Under the pieces are notes generated by a model. That model was not told the origin of the DNA, did no database searches, and saw nothing but the letters and a program-made list of their open reading frames with translations. A program made the translations under genes and the position numbers. Shown piece after piece: positions 46,578 to 54,784 of a DNA stretch of 64,000 nt. This DNA is from Flavobacteriales bacterium (GTDB lineage: Bacteria > Bacteroidota > Bacteroidia > Flavobacteriales_F > PHOS-HE28), in NCBI GenBank assembly GCA_026129465.1, contig JAHCIA010000001.1:3541001-3605000 (forward strand), given 5' to 3'. Each line of letters opens with the position of its first letter. Position 1 is the first letter of the stretch.

Positions 46578-49166
46578 ATGAAGCATTTCGTCCCCTGCCT
46601 GTCCTTCATCCTGCTGGCTGGCATCGGCATGTCCCAAGGGCCAAGCAAGCTCGACCTGTGGCTGGAGGCCTGGCTGAAGCAAGAGCATCCGCCCGGCGAA
46701 ATGATCGACCTCTTCGTGCACGGCAAAGCCGCCGATGTGGCCCGCGCCGTGGAAGACCACGACGGCCTGGTGAAGATGGCATTGCCCAGGCTGGTGAGCG
46801 CGCGTGTACCGGTGGACCGCGTACATGGCCTGGCCAGCCATCCTGCGGTGGAACGCTTCGAGTGCATGCTCGATCCCGCCTTCACGCTGAATGACACCAT
46901 GCGTGTGCGCACCTTCATCGAACCGGTCCATCAAGGCTTGTGGCCGCTGCCGGAAGGCTACGACGGCGAGGGTGTGATCATGGGCCTGATCGACTCGGGC
47001 GCAGACCACAACCACCCTGACCTGCGCCATGCCGACGGCACCACGCGCATCCTGAAGTATTGGGACCAGACGTTGCCGGTGAACGAACTCACGCCGGCGG
47101 AGTACGGATACGGCCAGGTGTGGAACAGCGCGCACATCGACGCGGGCCAGATGACCTCCATCGACCAGCCGATCTACTGGGGCCACGGCACCATGGTCAC
47201 CGGAACGGCCGCTGGCAATGGCCTGGCCAATGGCCGCCACAAAGGCGCTGCACCGGCCTCGGACCTCATCATCGTGTCGGCTTCTTTCAGCGGGAACTTC
47301 CGCGCCAAGGTGGCCGATGGGGTGAAGTTCATCTTCGACGAGGCCGAGGCCCTGGGCCGGCCGGCCGTGGTGAATGCCAGTGTGGGCACCTACTTGGGCT
47401 CACATGATGGGCAGGACGCCGCAGCGCTGTTCATCGACGACCTCCTCATGGCCCGCAATGGCCGTGTGCTGGTCTGCGCGGCGGGCAACAGCAACACCAT
47501 CGCGCCCTACCACCTGCGCACCGCGCCAGGCGAGGACACGCTCTTCACCTGGTTCCGCAACAACAACAGCAGCGGTCTGGGCTTCCCGGCGGTGTTCTTT
47601 GAGGTATGGGCCGATCAGGAGGACCTCCACGATGTCTGGTTCGCCATGGGCGCCGACCGGGTGCAGCCCGGCCTGCAGTACCGCGGCCGCACCGACTTCC
47701 GCAACGTGGTCGGGAACCTGGGCCAGGTTATGGTGGACACGCTGCGTAGCTTCTCCGGCCACCAGCTCGGCATCGTGCAGTACTACGCGGTGGCACGCGG
47801 CGACCAGTACCAGCTCCAGGTGCTGATGCAGCAACCCGATTCCGCAGGCTACAACTTCCGCTTCATCACCACCGGCGAAGGGCGCTTCGATGTCTGGTCC
47901 TCCGCGCAGTTCGGAACATCCAACATGGTCACCAGCATCCCAACGGTGGCCGCCTATCCGGACATCGCCCAATATGTGATGCCCGACAACAACAAACACA
48001 TCGTGGATTCCTGGGCCTGCTCCCCGCGTGTGCTCACCGTGGCCAACAGCTACAACAAGCTCCAGTACGTGGATTGCGCCGGCGGCACGGTGACCTTCGG
48101 ACCGCAACAGCAGGGCGACATCGCGGTGACCAGCAGCAAAGGCCCCACGCGCGATGAACGCTTGAAGCCGGACGTGGCCGCCACGGGCGACGTGACCTTG
48201 AGCCCCGCGCCACTCACCTGGATCGCCACGCTGTTGGCCACCGAGCCATTCAAGGTCGCCGAGGGATGCATGCACGTGCGCAATACGGGCACTTCCATGG
48301 CATCGCCAGTGGTGGCCGGCACCGCCGCGCTCTACCTGCAGAAATGCCCCGATGCCCCGCACGAAGAGGTGATCGCCGCGATCAATGGTGCGGCCTTCGG
48401 CGATGCCTTCACCGGCGAAACGCCGAACAACCGCTGGGGCAATGGGAAGCTGCATGCCTTCAACGCGCTCGTCTCCAGCAACGAGTCCATGGTGCTCGAA
48501 CCGCTCGGGCCGTTGGAATTCTGCACTGGCGGATCGGTACAAGTGCTGGCTCCGGGCGACCACCAGGCGCATCTGTGGTCCAACGGTGCGGAAGAGAATC
48601 CCGTGACGATCGCGGAAAGCATGGAGCTATCCCTGGTGGCGTGGAATGGATCCGGCTGCAAGGCCTACGCCGACACGATCACGATCACCGTGCATCCTTT
48701 GCCCGCCATGCCGTTGATCGATGTGGCCGGGCTGGCGTTGACGAGTTCTCCCGCCCAGGGCTACCAGTGGTACTTCAACGGATCGCCCATCCCCGGCGCC
48801 GAAGCACAGGTCTTCGTGGCGGGCGCCAATGGCGATTATTCGGTGATGATCACCGATGCGAATGGATGCACGGCCATGAGCGAGCCGGTCACGATCCTCA
48901 TCACCGGCATGGAGGACCTGGCCGTCCAAGGCTTCGCCTTGTGGCCATCCCCGGCCAGGAACGAACTCTTCGTGCGCTTGCCCGGCGGCAGTGGTCCGGT
49001 CGATCTGCAAATGGTCGACGGCCGTGGTCGCGTCGTATGGTCGCGGCAAGACGTGATCGAGACGGTGCTTGCATTGCCTGTGCAGGGACTTGCGGAAGGT
49101 GTATATACCCTGCGGGCCGTGTCGGGCGAATTGCTATGGACCGGCCGATTCGTGAAGCGGTCCTGA
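46578..49166 (+). CDS. Subtilisin-like S8 serine protease, T9SS type A
   Basis: 862 residues. Signal peptide MKHFVPCLSFILLAGIGMSQ. Peptidase S8 catalytic triad visible: Asp139 in IMGLIDSGADHNHPDL, His203 in YWGHGTMVTGTAAG, Ser573 in NTGTSMASPVVAGTAALY. A long insertion (~260-480) sits between His and Ser, with beta-sandwich character. After the protease (~640) come Ig-like segments (LEFCTGGSVQVLAPGDHQAHLW; GYQWYFNGSPIPGAEAQVF) and a C-terminal type A sorting domain (GFALWPSPARNELFVRLPG ... GVYTLRAVSGELLWTGRFVKRS). Secreted to the surface or medium by T9SS. The 3' end overlaps the convergent DUF202 gene by 33 bp. Confidence 0.95.
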   Translation: MKHFVPCLSFILLAGIGMSQGPSKLDLWLEAWLKQEHPPGEMIDLFVHGKAADVARAVEDHDGLVKMALPRLVSARVPVDRVHGLASHPAVERFECMLDPAFTLNDTMRVRTFIEPVHQGLWPLPEGYDGEGVIMGLIDSGADHNHPDLRHADGTTRILKYWDQTLPVNELTPAEYGYGQVWNSAHIDAGQMTSIDQPIYWGHGTMVTGTAAGNGLANGRHKGAAPASDLIIVSASFSGNFRAKVADGVKFIFDEAEALGRPAVVNASVGTYLGSHDGQDAAALFIDDLLMARNGRVLVCAAGNSNTIAPYHLRTAPGEDTLFTWFRNNNSSGLGFPAVFFEVWADQEDLHDVWFAMGADRVQPGLQYRGRTDFRNVVGNLGQVMVDTLRSFSGHQLGIVQYYAVARGDQYQLQVLMQQPDSAGYNFRFITTGEGRFDVWSSAQFGTSNMVTSIPTVAAYPDIAQYVMPDNNKHIVDSWACSPRVLTVANSYNKLQYVDCAGGTVTFGPQQQGDIAVTSSKGPTRDERLKPDVAATGDVTLSPAPLTWIATLLATEPFKVAEGCMHVRNTGTSMASPVVAGTAALYLQKCPDAPHEEVIAAINGAAFGDAFTGETPNNRWGNGKLHAFNALVSSNESMVLEPLGPLEFCTGGSVQVLAPGDHQAHLWSNGAEENPVTIAESMELSLVAWNGSGCKAYADTITITVHPLPAMPLIDVAGLALTSSPAQGYQWYFNGSPIPGAEAQVFVAGANGDYSVMITDANGCTAMSEPVTILITGMEDLAVQGFALWPSPARNELFVRLPGGSGPVDLQMVDGRGRVVWSRQDVIETVLALPVQGLAEGVYTLRAVSGELLWTGRFVKRS

Positions 49167-49514
49167 TCTTTCCAGGTCACCCTCCGCGTCATCTCGCTGA
49201 AGGGGTTCGTAGTAGCTGGCGAGTTGGCGTTTCAGTTTGAGGAAGCGTGTCAGACCCACCAGCGCGAAAGCCACCGCAAGCACGATGGCCGTGATGCCCA
49301 CCCACTGAAGGTCGCCATGGCCCTGCAGTTGAAGCAGTGCCAACCCACCGATCAGCAGGTAGAGCGCCGAGCGCACATAGGCCATGAAGGTGCGTTCATT
49401 GGCCAGCCGCGTGCGTTCCAGCGCGAGATGGTCCCGAAGGATCAACTTGTCGCGGTTGCTGAAGGGTCTTCCGAAGCGCAACAGCCCCTTGATGCGTTCC
49501 GAGCGTGGAAGCAT
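49134..49514 (-). CDS. DUF202 (YidH-like) small membrane protein
   Basis: 126 residues. Core DHLALERTRLANERTFMAYVR is the DUF202 signature, followed by two transmembrane helices (ALYLLIGGLALLQL; VGITAIVLAVAFALVGLTRFL) and a charged tail. Molecular role is not established in this family. A TACTTTCG box (49519-49526) lies 4 nt before the ATG. It follows the aspartoacylase-like gene by 18 bp, and its 3' end overlaps the convergent protease gene by 33 bp. Confidence 0.88.
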   Translation of the reverse strand: MLPRSERIKGLLRFGRPFSNRDKLILRDHLALERTRLANERTFMAYVRSALYLLIGGLALLQLQGHGDLQWVGITAIVLAVAFALVGLTRFLKLKRQLASYYEPLQRDDAEGDLERSGPLHESAGP

Positions 49515-49518
49515 GCGG

Positions 49519-49526
49519 CGAAAGTA
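49519..49526 (-). promoter_or_regulatory. -7 box TACTTTCG of the DUF202 gene
   Basis: TAnnTTCG variant on the minus strand, 4 nt before the ATG, inside the 18-bp gap. Confidence 0.5.
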
Positions 49527-49532
49527 GCGCAG

Positions 49533-50510
49533 TCAACGGTCGAAACAGAGGTGGAAGAGGGCATCGCCCTGGTTCACCACGGGAGCGGTGTTCACACAGA
49601 GCACATGCCCCGCGAAGGTGGCATGCACCTGTTTCACCAGATCGCCATAGGGGTCGGTGATCAGGCCCAGCACCATGCCTTTTTCCACGCGCGAGCCGCC
49701 TTCGGCCATGGGGTGGAACAGGCCCGAGACAGGCGCGCGCAGCCATTTGGAGGCGTTGCGGTGCACGGCGCCACGCGGGTTGTCCGAAGGGCCATCCCAA
49801 AGCCCGAGATGTTCCATCACCCGTGTGACGCCCCGATGAGCTTCGCGCACCACATCCTCGTCCAGGCTGCCGGCCATGCCGCCCTCGAAGAGCAGGTAGG
49901 TGCGGCCGCGCTTGTTGAGGTGCTCGCGGATGGACTTTTCGCGGACCGATGCCCGCAGCAGGATGGGCGGATCGAAGACCTGGGCCATGGCGAAGGAGGC
50001 CGCATCGTCGGCGGTGTAGCGCAGGTGTGGATGATTGAAACGCTGCGCCGCGCCACTGTGCAGGTCGATCGTGACATCCACCGGGGGCAGCACTTCGGTC
50101 ACCAGGGCGTGGGCGAGTCTTGCAGCGAGCGATCCGCCGCGCGATCCCGGGAAGAAGCGGTTCAGGTCGCGGCCGTCGGGCAGTTCGCGTTTCATGGCCA
50201 GGAAACCGAAGACGTTCAGTACGGGAATGGCCACGAGTGTCCCACGGCGCAGTGGTCGTTCCTTCAGGTCGCCCAGGATACGCCGCACGGTGTCGATGCC
50301 ATTGACCTCATCGCCATGCACGCCGGCCAGCAACAACAACACGGGACCTTCCTCCAGACCGCGCTGCACCACCACGGGTATCTCCACGCTGGTGCGTGTG
50401 TACAGGCGAGCCACCTGCAGGTCCAGCACATGGCGTTCGCCGGGCCGCACACTGGTGCCCAGGATGCGCACCAGGGTGCAGCTGTCGCTGGTTTCCTCCG
50501 TCCCTTCCAT
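49533..50510 (-). CDS. Succinylglutamate desuccinylase/aspartoacylase family zinc hydrolase
   Basis: 325 residues. M14-like zinc carboxypeptidase fold: LLLLAGVHGDEVNGIDTVRRIL holds the HxxE zinc pair, and VDVTIDLHSGAAQRF holds the third His; RDLNRFFPG is the substrate Arg motif. The C-terminal beta-barrel domain (APVSGLFHPMAEGGSRVEKGMVLGLI) resembles a biotinyl/lipoyl-like cap, as in AstE/AspA relatives. The natural substrate is unclear: N-acyl amino acids are the family theme, and some relatives pair with RimK, which is not in this window. The promoter-like TACTTTCA is 6 nt before the ATG. Confidence 0.87.
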   Translation of the reverse strand: MEGTEETSDSCTLVRILGTSVRPGERHVLDLQVARLYTRTSVEIPVVVQRGLEEGPVLLLLAGVHGDEVNGIDTVRRILGDLKERPLRRGTLVAIPVLNVFGFLAMKRELPDGRDLNRFFPGSRGGSLAARLAHALVTEVLPPVDVTIDLHSGAAQRFNHPHLRYTADDAASFAMAQVFDPPILLRASVREKSIREHLNKRGRTYLLFEGGMAGSLDEDVVREAHRGVTRVMEHLGLWDGPSDNPRGAVHRNASKWLRAPVSGLFHPMAEGGSRVEKGMVLGLITDPYGDLVKQVHATFAGHVLCVNTAPVVNQGDALFHLCFDR

Positions 50511-50559
50511 GGGGCGTGAAAGTAACCTGACCGCCCGTCCGGCCTGCTACCTTGGCGCC

Positions 50560-51126
50560 ATGGACCTGGTGCGACGCACGATAGAGCGATATGTGAAGCT
50601 CACCGACGCCGAATGGGCCGAGGTGGCGCCTTGTTGGAAGGAGCACCATTTTCCCAAAGGAGCCTTCGTATCCGAAGCCGGGCGTATCGAGAAGCGATTC
50701 TACATCGTGGTGGAAGGTGTGCAGCGGCTCTACTTCGCCCACGATGGCAACGAGCATTGTCTGGGCTTCTCTTACGGGCACAGTTGGAGCGGCGATTACG
50801 ATGCCTTCCTTTCCCAGCGGCCGGGGCGCTTCCATGTGCAGGCGGTCACGGACAGCGTGTTGACCGGCATCGATCGCCAGGATCTGCAGCGCCTCTATGA
50901 CCGCATACCGGCCATGGACCGATGGGGCCGGTTGATCCTGGAAGAGGTGGTGCAGGGACGTGCCACACGCGAGATCGAGCAGTTCACGCTCAGCGCTGAG
51001 GAACGCTACCGCCGGCTTGTGCAGCGCAGCCCACATCTGTTGCAGCTGGTGGCCCAGAAGGACATCGCCTCCTACCTGCGCATGACGCCCGAGACCTTCA
51101 GCCGGCTGCGGGCGAAGGTGCTGTGA
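50560..51126 (+). CDS. Crp/Fnr-family transcriptional regulator
   Basis: 188 residues from the ATG giving MDLVRRTIERYVKLTDAEW; the frame is open far upstream but only antisense to the hydrolase gene. Cyclic-nucleotide-binding-type beta-roll (~20-115: FPKGAFVSEAGRIEKRFYIVVEGVQRLYF ... SGDYDAFLSQRPGRFHVQAV), dimer helix, and a C-terminal winged helix with QKDIASYLRMTPETFSRLRAKVL. No Fe-S Cys cluster pattern, so not an FNR-type oxygen sensor. Ligand unknown. TACCTTGG (50548-50555) lies 4 nt before the start. The DinB gene follows by 64 bp and may be a target. Confidence 0.92.
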   Translation: MDLVRRTIERYVKLTDAEWAEVAPCWKEHHFPKGAFVSEAGRIEKRFYIVVEGVQRLYFAHDGNEHCLGFSYGHSWSGDYDAFLSQRPGRFHVQAVTDSVLTGIDRQDLQRLYDRIPAMDRWGRLILEEVVQGRATREIEQFTLSAEERYRRLVQRSPHLLQLVAQKDIASYLRMTPETFSRLRAKVL

Positions 51127-51190
51127 TCCATTCTTGATCCACATCAAGCGCTCGCCCTGCCGGCACAGGTAGTTTCGCGGTGTGGAAGTG

Positions 51191-51811
51191 ATGAACACCC
51201 GAGATCTGATCGACGCGTTGCAGAACGAGTTGCGCCGCCAGCTGGAGCACTGCGCCTTGTTGCGCGAAATGCCCTTGGAGCGTTTGCATCTGCGTCCCGC
51301 ACCCAAGCGCTGGAGTGCGATGGAGGTATTGCGTCACATGGTGATCAGCAGCGGCCACTACCATGCCCGCCTGGAACGACTTTACGCTGACGAGAACAAT
51401 GGCCTGCGCTTTCGCACGAACTACCTGCCCGGTCGCTGGGGGGACTTCAGTGTAAAGGCCATGGAACCGAAGCCGGACGGCCGAATCGGCTGGCGCATGA
51501 AGACCATGGGTATGTTCGAACCACGCCATGTGGCCACCACCGGCTGGCTGGCGTTGGACGACTTTGAAGCACTATGCCGTGGATCCATCGGCCTGCTCGA
51601 ACGTGCCCGCACCCGGGGACTGGAGGGGGAGAAGGTCACCAGCACCCTGGGGCCTGTCCTTCAATTCAAGGCCGGCGATGCCTTCCGTTTTCCGGTCGCG
51701 CACCAGCGGCGGCACTGGCTGCAACTGGAGCGTACGCTCCATGAAGTCGGGGCCGGATCACTTCACACGCTCCCCACCCACGAAGACCGCGTTGATCCGG
51801 GCTTTCCATAG
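51191..51811 (+). CDS. DinB-family protein
   Basis: 206 residues from ATG 51191; a GTG at 51182 lies 4 nt behind a TAGTTTCG box (51170-51177) and may be the true leaderless start. Four-helix DinB fold with the expected metal His positions: MEVLRHMVISSGHYHARL early and FPVAHQRRHWLQLERTL late. DinB/YfiT-like proteins include thiol transferases (bacillithiol, mycothiol), but many have unknown substrates. The 3' end overlaps the convergent amidohydrolase gene by 54 bp, a rather long antisense overlap. Confidence 0.85.
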   Translation: MNTRDLIDALQNELRRQLEHCALLREMPLERLHLRPAPKRWSAMEVLRHMVISSGHYHARLERLYADENNGLRFRTNYLPGRWGDFSVKAMEPKPDGRIGWRMKTMGMFEPRHVATTGWLALDDFEALCRGSIGLLERARTRGLEGEKVTSTLGPVLQFKAGDAFRFPVAHQRRHWLQLERTLHEVGAGSLHTLPTHEDRVDPGFP

Positions 51812-53380
51812 TCCGTCGTCGTCGGTCTTGAGCAGGTCGCGGTCCACAATGGTGAGGTCGGCGCGTTTGCCCACCCCCAAGCTGCCCAGATCATTCTCCG
51901 TGAAGGTGGCGATGGCGTTCCAGATGGTCATGCCGCGCAGCGCATCCAGGCGGGAGAGGGCGTTCTCCTTCTGGTAGCCGCCTTGGGGCCAGCCGTCGGG
52001 CGCTTGCCGCAACACCGCGCTACGGAAGGTCTGCAAGGGGTCGATCGGCTCCACGGGAAAGTCGGTGCCGAGCGCCACCATACCCATGGCGCGGCGGAGT
52101 TCCTCGTATGCATAAGCGTGGGCGACGCGCTCCGGCCCCAGCCTGTCGCCGGCCCAGGGCCCATCGCTGGTGGCATGCGTGGGCTGTACGCTGGGGATGA
52201 TGTTGTAAGCGGCGAACTTGGGCCGGTCCTCCGGACCTACCACTTGGGCGTGCTCAATGCGCCAGCGCCTGTCGTTGGTGCCACCGAGCACCTCGCCATA
52301 CACATCCAACAGCAGTTGATTGGCGCTGTCGCCGATGCAATGCGTGTTCATCTGGAAATCGTGCCGCTTGCACCATTCGGCCACCTCCTTGAAATGATCG
52401 CGTGCAGCCAGTTGCAGACCACGGTGGCCGGGCATGTCGTGGTAGTCCTCCTTGAGCAGGGCGCCGCGCGAACCGAGCGCGCCATCGGAGTAGACCTTGA
52501 TGCTGCGCACGAAGAGGCGGTCGGTGAGGATCGGGCCGCGTTCGGCGAAGTGCTTCAGAAAGCCGGGGTCATCCGTGACCATGGCATAGACGCGGATCTT
52601 CAATGCACCCTCTTCCTGCATGCGCTGTATCAGCTCGATGGTCTTCGGATCGAGTCCGGCGTCCACCACCATCGTCAGGCCCAGATCGAAGCAATCGCTT
52701 TGCGCTTCCAGCAGGGACCGGCGTTTGGTGGCCTCATCCGCCTGATCGATGATCTGTTGGAACACGGCCACGGCATTGTCCACCAGCAGACCGGTGGGCC
52801 GGCCATCACGCTTCACCATCAAGCCGCCTTCGATCGCGGCACTCGGATCGAAGCCCACCGCATCCATGGCCGCCTGGTTCACCACGGCGGCGTGGCCGTC
52901 CACGCGCTGCAGCAGCACCGGCCGGTCCGGGAAGAGCGTATTGAGCTTGGTGTTCGTCGGCAGGCTTCGATCGTTCCAGAAGTTCTCGTCCCATCCCCGG
53001 CCCAGGATCCAGGTCGTGTCCGGGTGGGTTTTCGCGAAAGCCAAGGTGCGGTCCAGGACCTCCTCCCAGTTCTTCGCGCCCTGCAGGTCGATCTTCTGCT
53101 TGTTCAGGCCGTAGCCCAAAAAATGGCAGTGCCCATCGATGAAACCGGGATAGACCGACCGACCCTGCGCGTCATAATTCTCCTTCGCGCGGTACTTGTT
53201 CAGGATCTGCCGCTCGGGCCCCAGTTCCACGATGCGGCCATCGCGTACGGCCATGGCCTGGTGGGTGGAACCCGCCTCATCCAGGGTGTGGATCACGGCG
53301 TTGTGGACCACCAGGTCGGCGGTCTCGGACTGGTAGCATGCGGTCAGCATCAGCAGCAGGAGAAGAGTGAGGGGTTTCAT
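51758..53380 (-). CDS. Amidohydrolase (YtcJ-like, Amidohydro_3) lipoprotein
   Basis: 540 residues from MKPLTLLLLLMLTAC, a lipoprotein signal with Cys15 as the lipid site. Metal-dependent hydrolase: YPGFIDGHCHFLGYG (first metal His pair), WILGRGWDENFWND, KVYSDGALGSRGA, MNTHCIGD, WRIEHAQVV, VALGTDFPVEPIDP (metal Asp) and final beta-sandwich GKRADLTIVDRDLL. Substrate unknown; the family acts on cyclic amides, N-formyl or urea-type bonds. The start overlaps the stop of the upstream membrane protein gene by 4 bp (ATGA), so the two are probably one operon. The long reading frame beyond 53380 is the shadow of that gene. Confidence 0.92.
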   Translation of the reverse strand: MKPLTLLLLLMLTACYQSETADLVVHNAVIHTLDEAGSTHQAMAVRDGRIVELGPERQILNKYRAKENYDAQGRSVYPGFIDGHCHFLGYGLNKQKIDLQGAKNWEEVLDRTLAFAKTHPDTTWILGRGWDENFWNDRSLPTNTKLNTLFPDRPVLLQRVDGHAAVVNQAAMDAVGFDPSAAIEGGLMVKRDGRPTGLLVDNAVAVFQQIIDQADEATKRRSLLEAQSDCFDLGLTMVVDAGLDPKTIELIQRMQEEGALKIRVYAMVTDDPGFLKHFAERGPILTDRLFVRSIKVYSDGALGSRGALLKEDYHDMPGHRGLQLAARDHFKEVAEWCKRHDFQMNTHCIGDSANQLLLDVYGEVLGGTNDRRWRIEHAQVVGPEDRPKFAAYNIIPSVQPTHATSDGPWAGDRLGPERVAHAYAYEELRRAMGMVALGTDFPVEPIDPLQTFRSAVLRQAPDGWPQGGYQKENALSRLDALRGMTIWNAIATFTENDLGSLGVGKRADLTIVDRDLLKTDDDGLWKARINAVFVGGERVK

Positions 53381-54696
53381 GCCGAAAGGAATGGTCCAAG
53401 GCGTGGCCAGCGGGCAAGTGCTCGCCGGTGATCGAAAAGGTGCAGCGCGGCGATCAGCAGGAAGGGCAGCAGGGGTGTGCGGTAGCGGACAATGGCGCCC
53501 ATCACCGGTGTGGTCCAGCCGATCACGAGCGCCAGCACGAGCACGTAGCCCAACAGCATCAGGAGAAAGGGGCGATCGCATCGCGCCAAGGGGTTGCGGT
53601 ACCAAAGCAACAAGGCGACCGCGAGGATGAGGACCAGATTCTCCGCAGCGGCCAGCGATCCCATGGCGCCCGGTGCCGCGTGCGTCAGCGGGCCGAGCAG
53701 GGTGATGTACAAGGCATATGGCGCTTGCGCAGCGAAGGACCACCACTGCGCCTCCAGTCGCACGGGCATCACGAAGCTGCCGCTCTCGGTGCCCATGGCC
53801 AGGCCTATGAAATCCTTCTGCTTGTGCGCCAGTATACCGAGGATGTCCGCACCGGTGATGACATGGTGCAGATTCAGACCGATGAGCGCATAGAGCGCAT
53901 ACACCACCGCGAAGCGCCACCAGGCCCCCTGTCGTCCGCGCGACCAGGCGTAGGCCAGCATCGCGGGCAGCAGGCTCAGCAGCACATAGAACTTCAGGAA
54001 GAACAACAGTACCATGCTGAACAGCAGCATGGCGATACCGGCCGGTAAGATGCGACCCTCGAGCAGCCGGAAGACCTGCCACACCAGCATCCCCAGACCG
54101 AAGAAGAGAAGACTTTCCTTGATGGCGCCGCTGGACCACAACAGGGTGGAGGGCAGGAGGAACAGCATGATGGCCAGGGCTTGTTCCCGACCGGGCAGGA
54201 AGCTTGCGAATGCGCGATACAGACCCACCAGCCCGGTGAGCGCCAGAAAGGAGGCGAAGACCGTGTGCACATGGAAATGCCCGAAGCTGAACAGCCGCAC
54301 CAGGGCGTTGAAACGGATCACCGTGTGCGCGTCGTTGTACAGGTCGCTCTCATATTCCCGGAACCAGTTGTTCATCGCATTGTAATAGGTCTCCGTGAAG
54401 TACATGTTGTCGTTCCGGATGCCGAAGAGCATGCGCAGGTAGTCGCCTGGCCTTGCGGGCAGCGCGCTGAACATCACGGCGCTGTCATCGAAGTATTTGA
54501 ACACGTCCGCATGCACGCGTTCGGTGTACACCCAGGTGTAGATGGCCCACAGCGCCGTGCCGGCCAGTATCTTCAGCAGGAAGAACAACGCCAATCGGCG
54601 CATGGGCAACCCCCTTACCCTTGCGAAAAAGGGCATGCGCCGCATGAAGTAGAGCAGCAGCGCGGTGTAGGCGATGGCGAGGAGTATTCCGGGCAT
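53377..54696 (-). CDS. Polytopic inner-membrane protein of unknown function
   Basis: 439 residues from MPGILLAIAYTALLLYFM; the ATG is chosen because a TACCTTCG box (54709-54716) lies 12 nt upstream. GTG/ATG starts up to 54759 are alternatives. About ten to twelve hydrophobic helices and a soluble loop after helix 2 (ERVHADVFKYFDDSAVMF ... FTETYYNAMNNWFREYESD). Later ones include LPSTLLWSSGAIKESLLFFG. The general look (aromatic- and charge-bearing periplasmic loop, many helices) recalls GT-C-type glycosyltransferases or polymerases, but no diagnostic motif is seen and I do not assign a family. Coupled to the amidohydrolase by a 4-bp overlap. Confidence 0.75.
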   Translation of the reverse strand: MPGILLAIAYTALLLYFMRRMPFFARVRGLPMRRLALFFLLKILAGTALWAIYTWVYTERVHADVFKYFDDSAVMFSALPARPGDYLRMLFGIRNDNMYFTETYYNAMNNWFREYESDLYNDAHTVIRFNALVRLFSFGHFHVHTVFASFLALTGLVGLYRAFASFLPGREQALAIMLFLLPSTLLWSSGAIKESLLFFGLGMLVWQVFRLLEGRILPAGIAMLLFSMVLLFFLKFYVLLSLLPAMLAYAWSRGRQGAWWRFAVVYALYALIGLNLHHVITGADILGILAHKQKDFIGLAMGTESGSFVMPVRLEAQWWSFAAQAPYALYITLLGPLTHAAPGAMGSLAAAENLVLILAVALLLWYRNPLARCDRPFLLMLLGYVLVLALVIGWTTPVMGAIVRYRTPLLPFLLIAALHLFDHRRALARWPRLGPFLSA

Positions 54697-54769
54697 GACG
54701 GTGGCCAGCGAAGGTAGAAGCGCGCAGGAAGCGACATGGGTCATGCGATCGCGGGTCATGGTGCGGGTC

Positions 54770-54777
54770 TAACTTTG
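54770..54777 (+). promoter_or_regulatory. -7 box TAACTTTG of purL, leaderless spacing
   Basis: Exact TAnnTTTG, 7 nt before the purL ATG. Confidence 0.6.
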
Positions 54778-54784
54778 CCGCCCC

